Shown here: piece after piece, positions 1-4,759 of the stretch
Position numbering within the stretch: position 1 is the first letter of the stretch
How the letters are laid out: every line of letters begins with the position of its first letter
From: Bacteroidia bacterium
Lineage (GTDB): Bacteria; Bacteroidota; Bacteroidia; Flavobacteriales; Flavobacteriaceae
Assembly (NCBI GenBank): GCA_030429325.1
Contig: JAUICT010000195.1
Coordinates: forward strand, 1-5,171
DNA: 5,171 nucleotides
Direction of reading: 5' to 3'
Program-made: the position numbers and the translations under genes
Notes under the pieces: generated by a model
Database searches by the model: none
Told to the model about the DNA's origin: nothing
What the model saw: only the letters and a program-made list of their open reading frames with translations

Positions 1-1032
1 GGTACACGTCAAGATTGGATCAACTATCACTACGAAGGGTTCCCATTGGTGGCCTCTTTGACCAAGTTGACCCAATTACAGGCCGATATCAAGACTACTG
101 AGCAAGAGGTGTTGAAAAACCTTTTGGAAGGTAACTTGACCGCTGCCGTATCCTTGACCAATTTTGCCAGTTCTTTGGCGGCCCCTAAAACGGCTTACTA
201 CTCCGGTGAAAAATACGATGGTAAGATCATTGTAAGTAAAACCGATAAGACATCTACTCCTGTTAAAGCAGAGTTGACGTTGGATGGTAGAACTTTGACC
301 GAAGGTAAAGACTACGAATTGGAAGCTGGAGGTATTAAAATGTTGATTAGTGCCGGTACCCCAGGTGACCACACCATTAAAGGAACCATGTATTTTATGC
401 AGGATGGAAAAGAGGTGCCTGTTGAGGTGAACAATACCTTTGCTACAATCTCTATGCCTAATGCAGCGGTTATCTCTGCAGATAAGATGAACGTAGTATA
501 CCGAGGTGTTGCCAACCCAATGACTATCTCCATTCCTGGTATTCCTGACAACAAGGTAACTGCTTCGGCTCCTGGTTTGAGCAGAAGAAGTGGAAGCCAG
601 TATGTGATGAACCCAGGTACGGGTAGAACGGTTACCATTACCGCTTCAGGTACTTTGCCAGATGGTAAAGGGATCTCTACCAAGTCTGAGTTCCGTATCA
701 AGGATATTCCAAGACCAGGTGGTACCGTTCGTGGAGAGTCTGGTAGCATTAAAATGCCAAGAAGAAACCTTGAGATTTCTACCATTGGCGCCATGTTGGA
801 AGACTTCGATTTTGATTTGAACCTTGCTGTTGGGCAGTTCAAGTTCAAAGTGCCAGGTCAGCCTACCGTGGTTGTAAATGGAAATAAATTGGACAACCGT
901 GCCAAGTCCGCCTTGAAAAGGGCCCAACGAGGCGATGCTGTCCAGATTTTCGATATCCAAGCGTATATCACCAACAACAAGAGCTACAAGTTGAAAAAGG
1001 TATCTCCGGTTGTGGTTGAGCTTACAAACTAA
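1..1032 (+). CDS. gldM: Gliding motility / type IX secretion protein GldM, C-terminal part (5' truncated by window edge)
   Basis: Frame 1 is open from the first base, so the gene begins upstream; 343 residues are visible. The opening reads GTRQDWINYHYEGFPLVASL, a stretch I recognise from the end of the GldM helical periplasmic domain. By family knowledge, GldM (PorM in Porphyromonas) is an inner-membrane protein of about 510 residues. Its N-terminal helix contacts GldL and its long periplasmic dimer reaches the GldK/GldN ring, passing proton-motive energy to type IX secretion and gliding. The membrane helix lies outside this window. What remains fits the end of domain D1 (residues 1-58), then three beta-rich domains at roughly 60-153 (YYSGEKYDGKIIV), 154-236 (VVYRGVANPMTISIPG) and 238-343 (GTVRGESGSIKMPRRNLE). 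The last domain ends in VVVELTN and TAA. A TTG at 46 could pose as a start but lies inside the conserved region. gldN follows after 18 nt, so the two are co-transcribed. Confidence 0.96.
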   Translation, partial: GTRQDWINYHYEGFPLVASLTKLTQLQADIKTTEQEVLKNLLEGNLTAAVSLTNFASSLAAPKTAYYSGEKYDGKIIVSKTDKTSTPVKAELTLDGRTLTEGKDYELEAGGIKMLISAGTPGDHTIKGTMYFMQDGKEVPVEVNNTFATISMPNAAVISADKMNVVYRGVANPMTISIPGIPDNKVTASAPGLSRRSGSQYVMNPGTGRTVTITASGTLPDGKGISTKSEFRIKDIPRPGGTVRGESGSIKMPRRNLEISTIGAMLEDFDFDLNLAVGQFKFKVPGQPTVVVNGNKLDNRAKSALKRAQRGDAVQIFDIQAYITNNKSYKLKKVSPVVVELTN

Positions 1033-1050
1033 TAAAGTATAGAAGTGATC

Positions 1051-1953
1051 ATGAATTGGAAAAATGTATTTATAATCGGATTGTTGGGTGTATTGCCCGT
1101 ATCAATGATGGGACAGGCGAACATTTTGAACGCCAAACTGCCCACCGATATTGGCAAGAAGACCGAAGCTCAAATTGAGCAGGACAATGACGCTCCTCTG
1201 GCGTACGGTTATGTGGATGATAGGGATATCCTTTGGTCCAAGACCGTCTGGGAGACCATTGACCTGGATGAGCGTGTCAACTTTCCGTTGTACTACCCTA
1301 CCGATACCATTGGTATTGGGGCGGACCGTAGGTCTTTGTACCACGTGCTGATGAAAAACATCAGAAACGGTAAACTGACCGAGGTGTACACAGATTCGTA
1401 CTTTACCGAAAAACGAAAGTTGGAGGATCTTTCCGCTACATTGAGTAAGATAGACACCACCGACTTGGGATATGAACAATTGAATGCCGGCGAGCAGATT
1501 TCCCCAGAGTTTATCAACAAAAGGGATTTGACCGCAGCAGATATTGAAGAGTATCGCATAAAGGGAATCTGGTACTTTGACAAGCGTCAAGGGGAACTGA
1601 AGTACCGTCTGTTGGGGATTGCCCCCGTTGCACCGGACGTAAACTTTATAGACGATGAGTCTATAGACCCGGGAGAGAACAAAGTAGAGTTGTTCTGGGT
1701 TTGGTATCCTGCAGCAAGACAAATACTGCACGAGGCCAAGGTTTACAACCAAAGGAACTCCGCAAGGCCCATCTCTTATGACATGCTGTTGAATGCAAGA
1801 CGTTTCAACGGAGTGATCTATAAAGAGGACAACGTTCACGGAGACCGTAAGATAGACGATTACATTTTTGACAATGCCCTGTTCCAATTGCTGGAAGCAC
1901 AACGAATCAAGGAAGTGATCCGCGATAGGGAACAGGATATGTGGGCGTATTAA
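1051..1953 (+). CDS. gldN: Gliding motility / type IX secretion protein GldN
   Basis: A complete 300-residue protein. GldN (PorN) forms the periplasmic ring of the type IX secretion system with the lipoprotein GldK and contacts GldM. I recognise the family from KGIWYFDKRQGELKYRLLGI (171-190), APVAPDVNFID (191-201), VELFWVWYPAARQILHEAKV (212-231) and the C-terminal block DYIFDNALFQLLEAQRIKEV (270-289). Residues 1-22 (MNWKNVFIIGLLGVLPVSMMGQ) form a Sec signal peptide with a hydrophobic core; cleavage is likely near GQA. There is no lipobox cysteine, in contrast to GldK. The ATG at 1051 is chosen because it starts directly at the signal peptide; a GTG two codons upstream (1045) is in frame but less likely. 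AGAAG at 1041-1045 is a weak ribosome-site candidate. A strong terminator follows 113 nt after the stop, closing the gldKLMN unit. Confidence 0.95.
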   Translation: MNWKNVFIIGLLGVLPVSMMGQANILNAKLPTDIGKKTEAQIEQDNDAPLAYGYVDDRDILWSKTVWETIDLDERVNFPLYYPTDTIGIGADRRSLYHVLMKNIRNGKLTEVYTDSYFTEKRKLEDLSATLSKIDTTDLGYEQLNAGEQISPEFINKRDLTAADIEEYRIKGIWYFDKRQGELKYRLLGIAPVAPDVNFIDDESIDPGENKVELFWVWYPAARQILHEAKVYNQRNSARPISYDMLLNARRFNGVIYKEDNVHGDRKIDDYIFDNALFQLLEAQRIKEVIRDREQDMWAY

Positions 1954-2007
1954 TGAAACCCAGCTTTGAAAACTGCATAGGTAGTATTCAAAGGTGATGG
2001 TTGAATT

Positions 2008-2028
2008 ATTCCGAACTTGTTTCGGAAT
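2008..2028. repeat. Perfect 8-bp palindrome with 5-nt loop (dispersed-repeat type)
   Basis: Arms ATTCCGAA (2008-2015) and TTCGGAAT (2021-2028) are exact reverse complements around CTTGT. There is no T-run after it, so it is not a terminator by itself. It lies between the gldN stop and the gldN terminator. Palindromes of this CCGAAnnnnnTTCGG kind are a familiar dispersed intergenic repeat in flavobacterial genomes; membership here is inferred from the look of the sequence. It could also protect the 3' end of the gldN transcript. Confidence 0.6.
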
Positions 2029-2066
2029 CGGAATCCACCAAATAATTTTCCAATTCAATAAAATAG

Positions 2067-2093
2067 AACGCCGCACATTTGTGCGGCGTTTTT
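2067..2093 (+). terminator. Intrinsic terminator downstream of gldN
   Basis: A perfect 10-bp stem, AACGCCGCAC (2067-2076) and GTGCGGCGTT (2081-2090), with an ATTT loop and a following TTT (TTTTT counting the end of the stem). The stem is GC-rich in an AT-rich setting and lies 113 nt past the gldN stop in the right orientation. An exact 27-bp copy recurs at 2818-2844. Confidence 0.9.
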
Positions 2094-2171
2094 GTTTAAG
2101 TATACTTACCATGATTACGTTTTAGGAGTTTGGCCCTTTTCTGTCAATGGTCCCTGCCTTTTTTCAGCGTA

Positions 2172-2399
2172 TTTTTTTGTCTAATCTTTTCTCTTTTATC
2201 ATTCCCATTCCTAAAAGCTTGTTGCTTAACTAAATCCTTTTCCTTTGTCATTCCTGCGAAGGCTTGTTACTTAACTAGATTCTTTTTTTGGTCATTTTTG
2301 AAATCTTGTTGCTTTGCCTGATCTTTTTCCTTGGTCATTCCTGAAGGCTTGTTTCTTTGCTTGATCTTTTTCTTTGGTCATTCCTGCGGAGGCAGGAAT
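2172..2399. repeat. Imperfect tandem array of ~43-bp units, each ending in half of a REP-like palindrome
   Basis: Four recognisable units begin with CTTGTT at 2218, 2263, 2305 and 2348 (unit lengths 45, 42, 43 and about 52). A more degenerate unit precedes them (about 2172-2217). Each unit runs CTTGTTnCTT, a T-rich core, then GTCATTCCTG followed by a decayed AAGG. The unit at 2218 keeps GTCATTCCTGCGAAGGC (2247-2263). The one at 2305 has lost CG (GTCATTCCTGAAGGC, 2334-2348). The one at 2263 is worn to GTCATTTTTGAAATC. Only the last unit holds the full palindrome, at 2380-2399. Open frames across the array give Phe/Leu/Ser-rich low-complexity peptides and are not genes. The pattern suggests slipped or nuclease-provoked duplication of a REP end together with its flank. 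Confidence 0.75.
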
Positions 2400-2402
2400 C
2401 CA
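2377..2402 (+). repeat. REP-like palindrome, copy A (inverted partner of 2719-2744)
   Basis: Arms ATTCCTGC (2380-2387) and GCAGGAAT (2392-2399) surround GGAG. The full 26 bp (GTC, the palindrome, then CCA) matches the reverse complement of 2719-2744 with three mismatches. The unequal loop (GGAG here, GAAG in the inverted partner) gives the element a polarity. It is this polarity that shows the two copies face each other as inverted repeats. On the - strand it encodes the last eight residues and the TGA of the GIY-YIG gene. Confidence 0.85.
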
Positions 2403-2704
2403 TTATTAAACCACCCCTTTGCCAAATCTAGCCAATACGGATTCTCTTCCTCAATAAGTCGTATTTTCCATGAACGCTTCCATTTTTTGAGTTGCTTCTC
2501 CCTAAGAATGGCATTGGAAACGTATTGATGAAATTCATAATAGACGAGTTTATGGAGACCATATCGCTGTGTAAAACCTTTTAACTTTCCGCTTTTATGT
2601 TTTTGTACCCGCCGTTGTATGTTGTTGGTCATGCCAATATACAAGGTGCCGTTTTTGTGGTTGGTAAGGATATAAACGTAGTATTGGTGAATATTGTGGG
2701 ACAT
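2378..2704 (-). CDS. Small GIY-YIG endonuclease-family protein (COG2827/YhbQ-like)
   Basis: A stand-alone GIY-YIG nuclease domain of 108 residues from the ATG at 2704. Visible family motifs, in that numbering, are YVYIL (9-13, the GIY strand), LYIGMTNNIQRR (21-32, the YIG strand and catalytic Arg), GFTQRYG (43-49), YYEF (55-58) and AILREKQLKKWKR (65-77, with the metal-binding Glu at 69). The family usually ends shortly after ENPYWLDL (87-94). Proteins of this kind are annotated as UvrC-like nucleases, but the cellular role of the single-domain form is largely unknown. An in-frame ATG at 2746 would add MSFLRRQETT..., which merely translates the flanking palindrome, so 2704 is preferred. The C-terminal GFLPPQE is likewise contributed by palindrome copy A. 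All catalytic positions look intact, so the nuclease may be active. It is transcribed against gldN and lies between two identical terminators. Confidence 0.88.
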   Translation of the reverse strand: MSHNIHQYYVYILTNHKNGTLYIGMTNNIQRRVQKHKSGKLKGFTQRYGLHKLVYYEFHQYVSNAILREKQLKKWKRSWKIRLIEEENPYWLDLAKGWFNNGFLPPQE

Positions 2705-2718
2705 GTTGGGATGGGATG

Positions 2719-2744
2719 TGGTTTCCTGCCTTCGCAGGAAAGAC
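2719..2744 (-). repeat. REP-like palindrome, copy B (inverted partner of 2377-2402)
   Basis: Perfect arms TTTCCTGC (2722-2729) and GCAGGAAA (2734-2741) surround CTTC. Read on the - strand it is GTC, then the palindrome with a GAAG loop, then CCA, matching copy A at 23 of 26 positions. The similarity may extend outward: CTTTG-GTC at copy A and CTTTATGTC at copy B. It lies 14 nt upstream of the GIY-YIG ATG, within its leader or promoter. Confidence 0.85.
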
Positions 2745-2817
2745 ATAAAGTGTGTTTTGGTTTTTGAGCCAGTAGAACAGACGGTGAACAGCTAGCCCTC
2801 CAGGACAATACAAACCA

Positions 2818-2844
2818 AACGCCGCACATTTGTGCGGCGTTTTT
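2818..2844 (+). terminator. Second, identical terminator hairpin
   Basis: Stem AACGCCGCAC (2818-2827) and GTGCGGCGTT (2832-2841), loop ATTT, then TTTT (2842-2845). All 27 bases equal 2067-2093. No + strand gene lies between the two copies, so this one has no obvious client and is most simply a duplicate of the gldN terminator. It would insulate the downstream region from read-through. On the - strand the stem is not followed by a good U-run. Confidence 0.8.
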
Positions 2845-2881
2845 TATGCATTCAAGATAAGATTCTCATTCCGAGCTGCCA

Positions 2882-2922
2882 GTCTGAGCGCCCGTCTGAC
2901 GGACAGACAGGCAGTCGAAGAC
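2882..2922. repeat. Dispersed-repeat remnant with an inserted hairpin
   Basis: GTCTGAGCG (2882-2890) and CAGTCGAAGAC (2912-2922) look like the two halves of a GAGCGCAGTCGAA repeat of the kind often scattered in Bacteroidota intergenic DNA. They are separated by 21 nt. The insert with its edge bases forms an imperfect 9-bp hairpin: GCCCGTCTG (2890-2898) against CAGACAGGC (2904-2912), one mismatch, loop ACGGA. The parent-repeat assignment comes from memory of such sequences. Confidence 0.45.
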
Positions 2923-3087
2923 AAAGCGAGAAATCAGAATAAGTTTGACAGCTATCTTTTACCCTACGCAAATCAGGGAAGTTTAGGGGAGAGGGAAAGG
3001 TTCATTGGTATTACCCTGCTCGTTCGTCAATCCATATCCCGTATCCGTCAATTCTAGCTGGATTTTTTAGTAGGAAAACGCTAACTT
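2923..3087. other. Non-coding stretch without recognised content
   Basis: Together with the repeats on either side this belongs to the 449-bp gene-free gap between the GIY-YIG gene and the redox module. A 75-codon open frame crosses it (2830-3057, +) but starts inside the terminator loop and is built from repeat sequence, so I do not call it. I see no tRNA, riboswitch or convincing promoter. GGATTTTTTAG near 3060 has a T-run but no matching stem of useful length. Confidence 0.5.
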
Positions 3088-3145
3088 CACGTATCGGTCG
3101 ATATAATTCATTTAAAAACGAATCATATCTTTAGACGTTGTACGC
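3088..3145 (-). repeat. Structured tail A at the 3' end of the peroxiredoxin-like gene
   Basis: Read on the - strand it opens GCGTACAACGT (3145-3135) and closes ACCGATACGTG (3098-3088). Between these is an imperfect hairpin, GATATGATTC (3129-3120) against GAATTATATC (3109-3100), 9 of 10 pairs with a 10-nt loop. CGTA and TACG near the two ends can also pair, so the whole 58 bp can fold on itself. It starts 8 nt past the gene's stop. The same ends recur at 4740-4873 in the opposite orientation, again just at a gene 3' end, with an unrelated interior. Confidence 0.6.
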
Positions 3146-3153
3146 AAGCTGAA

Positions 3154-3672
3154 CTAAAGCATTTCACCTCTTGCAGGATAGCCTGACTGAACGATATAAT
3201 CTACCGCTTTTACAAAAGAAGGAAGATATGGTCTTCCCCAAGGATTACTGTTTATAGCTGAATAATAAATTTGATTACTATTGTCTATTAAAAATAATCC
3301 TGGTTCACTAAACTCACTTGGTTCACCATCTTTTACACCTGCACTTAAATACAAAGCCCAATCTCTGGCTGATTTTTCAGATAAACCATAGCCCAAAGTA
3401 AGATTAGACAATTCCCACTTTTGACGAGAAAGTCTTGCTCTCTTTTCGGTATCCATACTTACAGCTACGACATTAACGCCTCTTTGCTCAAATTCAGGCA
3501 ACAACTCTTGTAGTTGTTGTAAGTACTTTTTGCATAGTGGACAATGCAATCCTCTATAAAAAACAACCAAAGTAAAATTTTCTGGATTTTGGTCTGCTAA
3601 AACCCATTGAGTTCCATCTAATAATGGAAATTGTAAATCTGGTGCTGTATGCTTTGGAGTTGGTCTGTTCAT
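3154..3672 (-). CDS. Peroxiredoxin-like (AhpC/TSA-family) thioredoxin-fold protein
   Basis: A 172-residue cytosolic protein with no signal peptide. The thioredoxin-fold core is visible as APDLQFPLLDG (10-20), FTLVVFYRGLHCPLCKKYLQ (33-52), VNVVAVSMDT (66-75) and PGLFLIDNSN (124-133). The active-site helix carries HCPLC, with cysteines at 44 and 47. This is the CxxC spacing of the peroxiredoxin-like subgroup rather than the PxxxTxxC of classic AhpC, so the first Cys is the probable reactive thiol. Expected role: reduction of peroxides or disulfides; the true substrate is unknown. ATG at 3672 is chosen; an in-frame TTG at 3678 would add only two residues. The start lies 10 nt behind the mdaB stop, so the two form an operon. 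A CTA-encoded TAG ends the gene 8 nt before the structured tail. Confidence 0.88.
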   Translation of the reverse strand: MNRPTPKHTAPDLQFPLLDGTQWVLADQNPENFTLVVFYRGLHCPLCKKYLQQLQELLPEFEQRGVNVVAVSMDTEKRARLSRQKWELSNLTLGYGLSEKSARDWALYLSAGVKDGEPSEFSEPGLFLIDNSNQIYYSAINSNPWGRPYLPSFVKAVDYIVQSGYPARGEML

Positions 3673-3682
3673 AGTCAAAGTT

Positions 3683-4264
3683 TTAAAAGTTGTTTTCTAA
3701 ATGTTTTTGGAATCTCTCAAAATCCGTATCTATTTCAGGGTTTTTCATGACATCATAAGCCATAAACGTTGGCAATGGTTCAAATCCAAACCATTTAAAA
3801 TTCAAGTGCATTGGTTTGAGTAAGTCATCTTCACTCATGCCATTAAAAAATGTTTCCTCTGGATTGTTAAATGCCTCTTTAGGTGCATTAGCAGTTACTG
3901 ACATCATATACTTTCCGTTTAACTTTCCACCTAATCCGTAATTCTTCTTTGGCGCTTCTTTACTTCTTCCATCACCATCAGACATTTCACCCATCATCCC
4001 CATCGAAAATACTTCATCAATGTATTTTTTAAACGACCAACTTACACCCATCCAGTTCAATGGTGTTTGAAAAAAGACAACATCTGCCCATTTAAATTTT
4101 TCGATTTCCTCATTTACATCATAATTGTCCTCCATTGATGTTTTCTTTATGTTGTAGCCATTACTTGTAAAGTAATTTTCTGCTTTTTGGGTTAAACTAG
4201 CGTTTAATCTTCCTTCTGAAAACGGATATTTTTGATGTCCGTTTATGATAAAAATATTTTTCAT
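3683..4264 (-). CDS. mdaB: NAD(P)H-dependent quinone reductase MdaB (flavodoxin-like fold)
   Basis: 193 residues, the same length as E. coli MdaB, with collinear motifs: NIFIINGHQKYPFSEGRLN (3-21), YDVNEEIEKFKWADVVFFQ (48-66), PLNWMGVSWSFKKYIDEVF (68-86), DGRSK (98-102), YGLGGKLNGKYMMSVTANAP (109-128) and FEPLPTFMAYDVMKNPEI (161-178). In the family these form the FAD-binding pocket and the quinone/NADPH site. MdaB carries out two-electron reduction of quinones to quinols in the cytosol, avoiding semiquinone radicals, and lowers oxidative and electrophile stress. The ATG at 4264 gives the standard N-terminus. It is first gene of the - strand operon with the peroxiredoxin-like gene and diverges from the HxlR regulator across 105 bp that hold repeated half-sites. 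I see no truncation or missing motif. Similar Flavodoxin_2 enzymes (KefF, NQO1-like) fit less well. Confidence 0.93.
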   Translation of the reverse strand: MKNIFIINGHQKYPFSEGRLNASLTQKAENYFTSNGYNIKKTSMEDNYDVNEEIEKFKWADVVFFQTPLNWMGVSWSFKKYIDEVFSMGMMGEMSDGDGRSKEAPKKNYGLGGKLNGKYMMSVTANAPKEAFNNPEETFFNGMSEDDLLKPMHLNFKWFGFEPLPTFMAYDVMKNPEIDTDFERFQKHLENNF

Positions 4265-4278
4265 TTTAAATTTTTAAT

Positions 4279-4286
4279 TATATTTG
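4279..4286 (+). promoter_or_regulatory. Candidate -7 element (TAnnTTTG) for the HxlR-family gene
   Basis: TATATTTG matches the Bacteroidota -7 consensus exactly and lies 83 nt before the regulator's ATG. No convincing TTTG is found about 19 nt upstream, where the sequence is the mdaB start. If used, transcription would begin near 4292, placing the inverted half-sites downstream of the start, suited to autorepression. Confidence 0.3.
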
Positions 4287-4292
4287 TATCAC

Positions 4293-4350
4293 AAAGAAAC
4301 TAATAATAGTTTAAAAAAGAAACTATTGTGTTTGAATTTGGACAAATAGT
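4293..4350. promoter_or_regulatory. Probable operator region shared by mdaB operon and HxlR-family regulator
   Basis: An exact inverted repeat, AATAGTTT (4305-4312) and AAACTATT (4320-4327), has a 7-nt spacer. A further AAACTA (4297-4302) pairs with TAGTTT (4307-4312) around ATAA. AAAGAAACTA occurs twice, 23 bp apart (4293-4302, 4316-4325). Another AATAGT lies at 4345-4350. Repeated ACTA/TAGT half-sites between divergent genes are what a dimeric winged-helix repressor of the HxlR class would need. That this regulator binds here is inferred. Confidence 0.55.
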
Positions 4351-4369
4351 GGTAACCAAAAAGTAACTA

Positions 4370-4759
4370 ATGGCAAGAAAATATATAGACAACCCAAATG
4401 CTTGTTCCCTTGTGCATACGATGAACATCATAGGCAATAAATGGAAACCGATTATTTTATACTTACTATCTAATGGTTCTATGCGCTTTGGAATGCTGAA
4501 TACTCTAATACCTACAATCTCAAAAAAGGTGCTGACTAATCAACTGAAAGAATTGGAAAACGATGGATTACTTTTAAGACAGTCTTTTGCTGAAATTCCA
4601 CCAAGGGTTGAATATTCATTAACCGAAAAAGCAGTTGGACTTTTACCAGTTTTAAGAATGTTAAGTGATTGGGCAAATGAAGCTTATCCAGAAATGGAAT
4701 TTGAACAATGTAGAATAATAGAAAATGTAAAAAAAGCCAGCGTACAACAACGTATATAA
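4370..4759 (+). CDS. HxlR-family winged-helix transcriptional regulator (redox/electrophile type)
   Basis: 129 residues, typical for the HxlR/DUF24 group of MarR-like dimeric regulators. The start ACSLVHTMNIIGNKWKPIIL (11-30) is the family signature with the N-terminal cysteine (Cys12). In YodB, HypR and QorR the equivalent Cys is the thiol that senses quinones, diamide or hypochlorite. The helix-turn-helix and recognition helix fall at about 38-65 (RFGMLNTLIPTISKKVLTNQ), and the wing at 66-86 (GLLLRQSFAEIPPRVEYSLT). A C-terminal helix (91-104) would form the dimer interface. A second Cys lies at 114. The gene diverges from mdaB, the usual setting for control of a quinone reductase. Its last codons (S-V-Q-Q-R-I-stop) are supplied by structured tail B, so the C-terminus may have been altered by the junction. 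The leader is A-rich with no Shine-Dalgarno. Confidence 0.92.
   Translation: MARKYIDNPNACSLVHTMNIIGNKWKPIILYLLSNGSMRFGMLNTLIPTISKKVLTNQLKELENDGLLLRQSFAEIPPRVEYSLTEKAVGLLPVLRMLSDWANEAYPEMEFEQCRIIENVKKASVQQRI

Larger units (their letters stand above)
2377..2744 (-). mobile_element. Putative REP-bounded GIY-YIG element (368 bp)
   Basis: A single nuclease gene is bracketed tightly by inverted 26-bp palindromic repeats, with worn half-copies of the same repeat arrayed on one side. This is the layout seen for RAYT transposases with REP sequences, except that the enzyme here is GIY-YIG. I see no target-site duplication directly outside (CTTTG at the left, ATAAA at the right). Movement as a unit is therefore inferred, not shown. 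The alternative is two independent REP insertions around an ordinary gene. Confidence 0.4.

Noticed and set aside
1102..2112. Long (336-codon) - strand open frame antisense to gldN
   Set aside because: The + strand frame is clearly GldN; the antisense frame is a shadow of its codon use, with atypical composition and no recognisable domain.
2172..2399. CRISPR array
   Set aside because: Units are adjacent and unequal (42-52 bp) with no separate unique spacers, repeats decay along the array, and no cas gene is present.
2130..2528. Two + strand open frames (2130-2321 and 2331-2528)
   Set aside because: They translate the tandem array and the antisense of the GIY-YIG gene into low-complexity Phe/Leu/Ser-rich peptides with fragments such as FVIPAKAC that simply read the palindrome.
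2403..2718. GIY-YIG gene as a homing endonuclease of an intron or intein
   Set aside because: No host gene is interrupted and no intron or intein motifs surround it; the protein has only the nuclease domain without a separate DNA-binding region.
2830..3057. 75-codon + strand open frame
   Set aside because: It starts in the loop of the second terminator and crosses the nested repeat; no family resemblance and no promoter or ribosome site.
3031..3070. Possible terminator with the T-run at about 3063-3068
   Set aside because: Only 5-bp ATCCA/TGGAT arms with a long loop can be drawn, and no gene upstream on the + strand would need it.
3137..4748. Canonical integron attC sites
   Set aside because: GTTGTAC/GTACAAC at the module edges are complementary but each is one position off the GTTRRRY/RYYYAAC consensus, the far ends do not match, the two sites are inverted, and no IntI-type integrase is visible.
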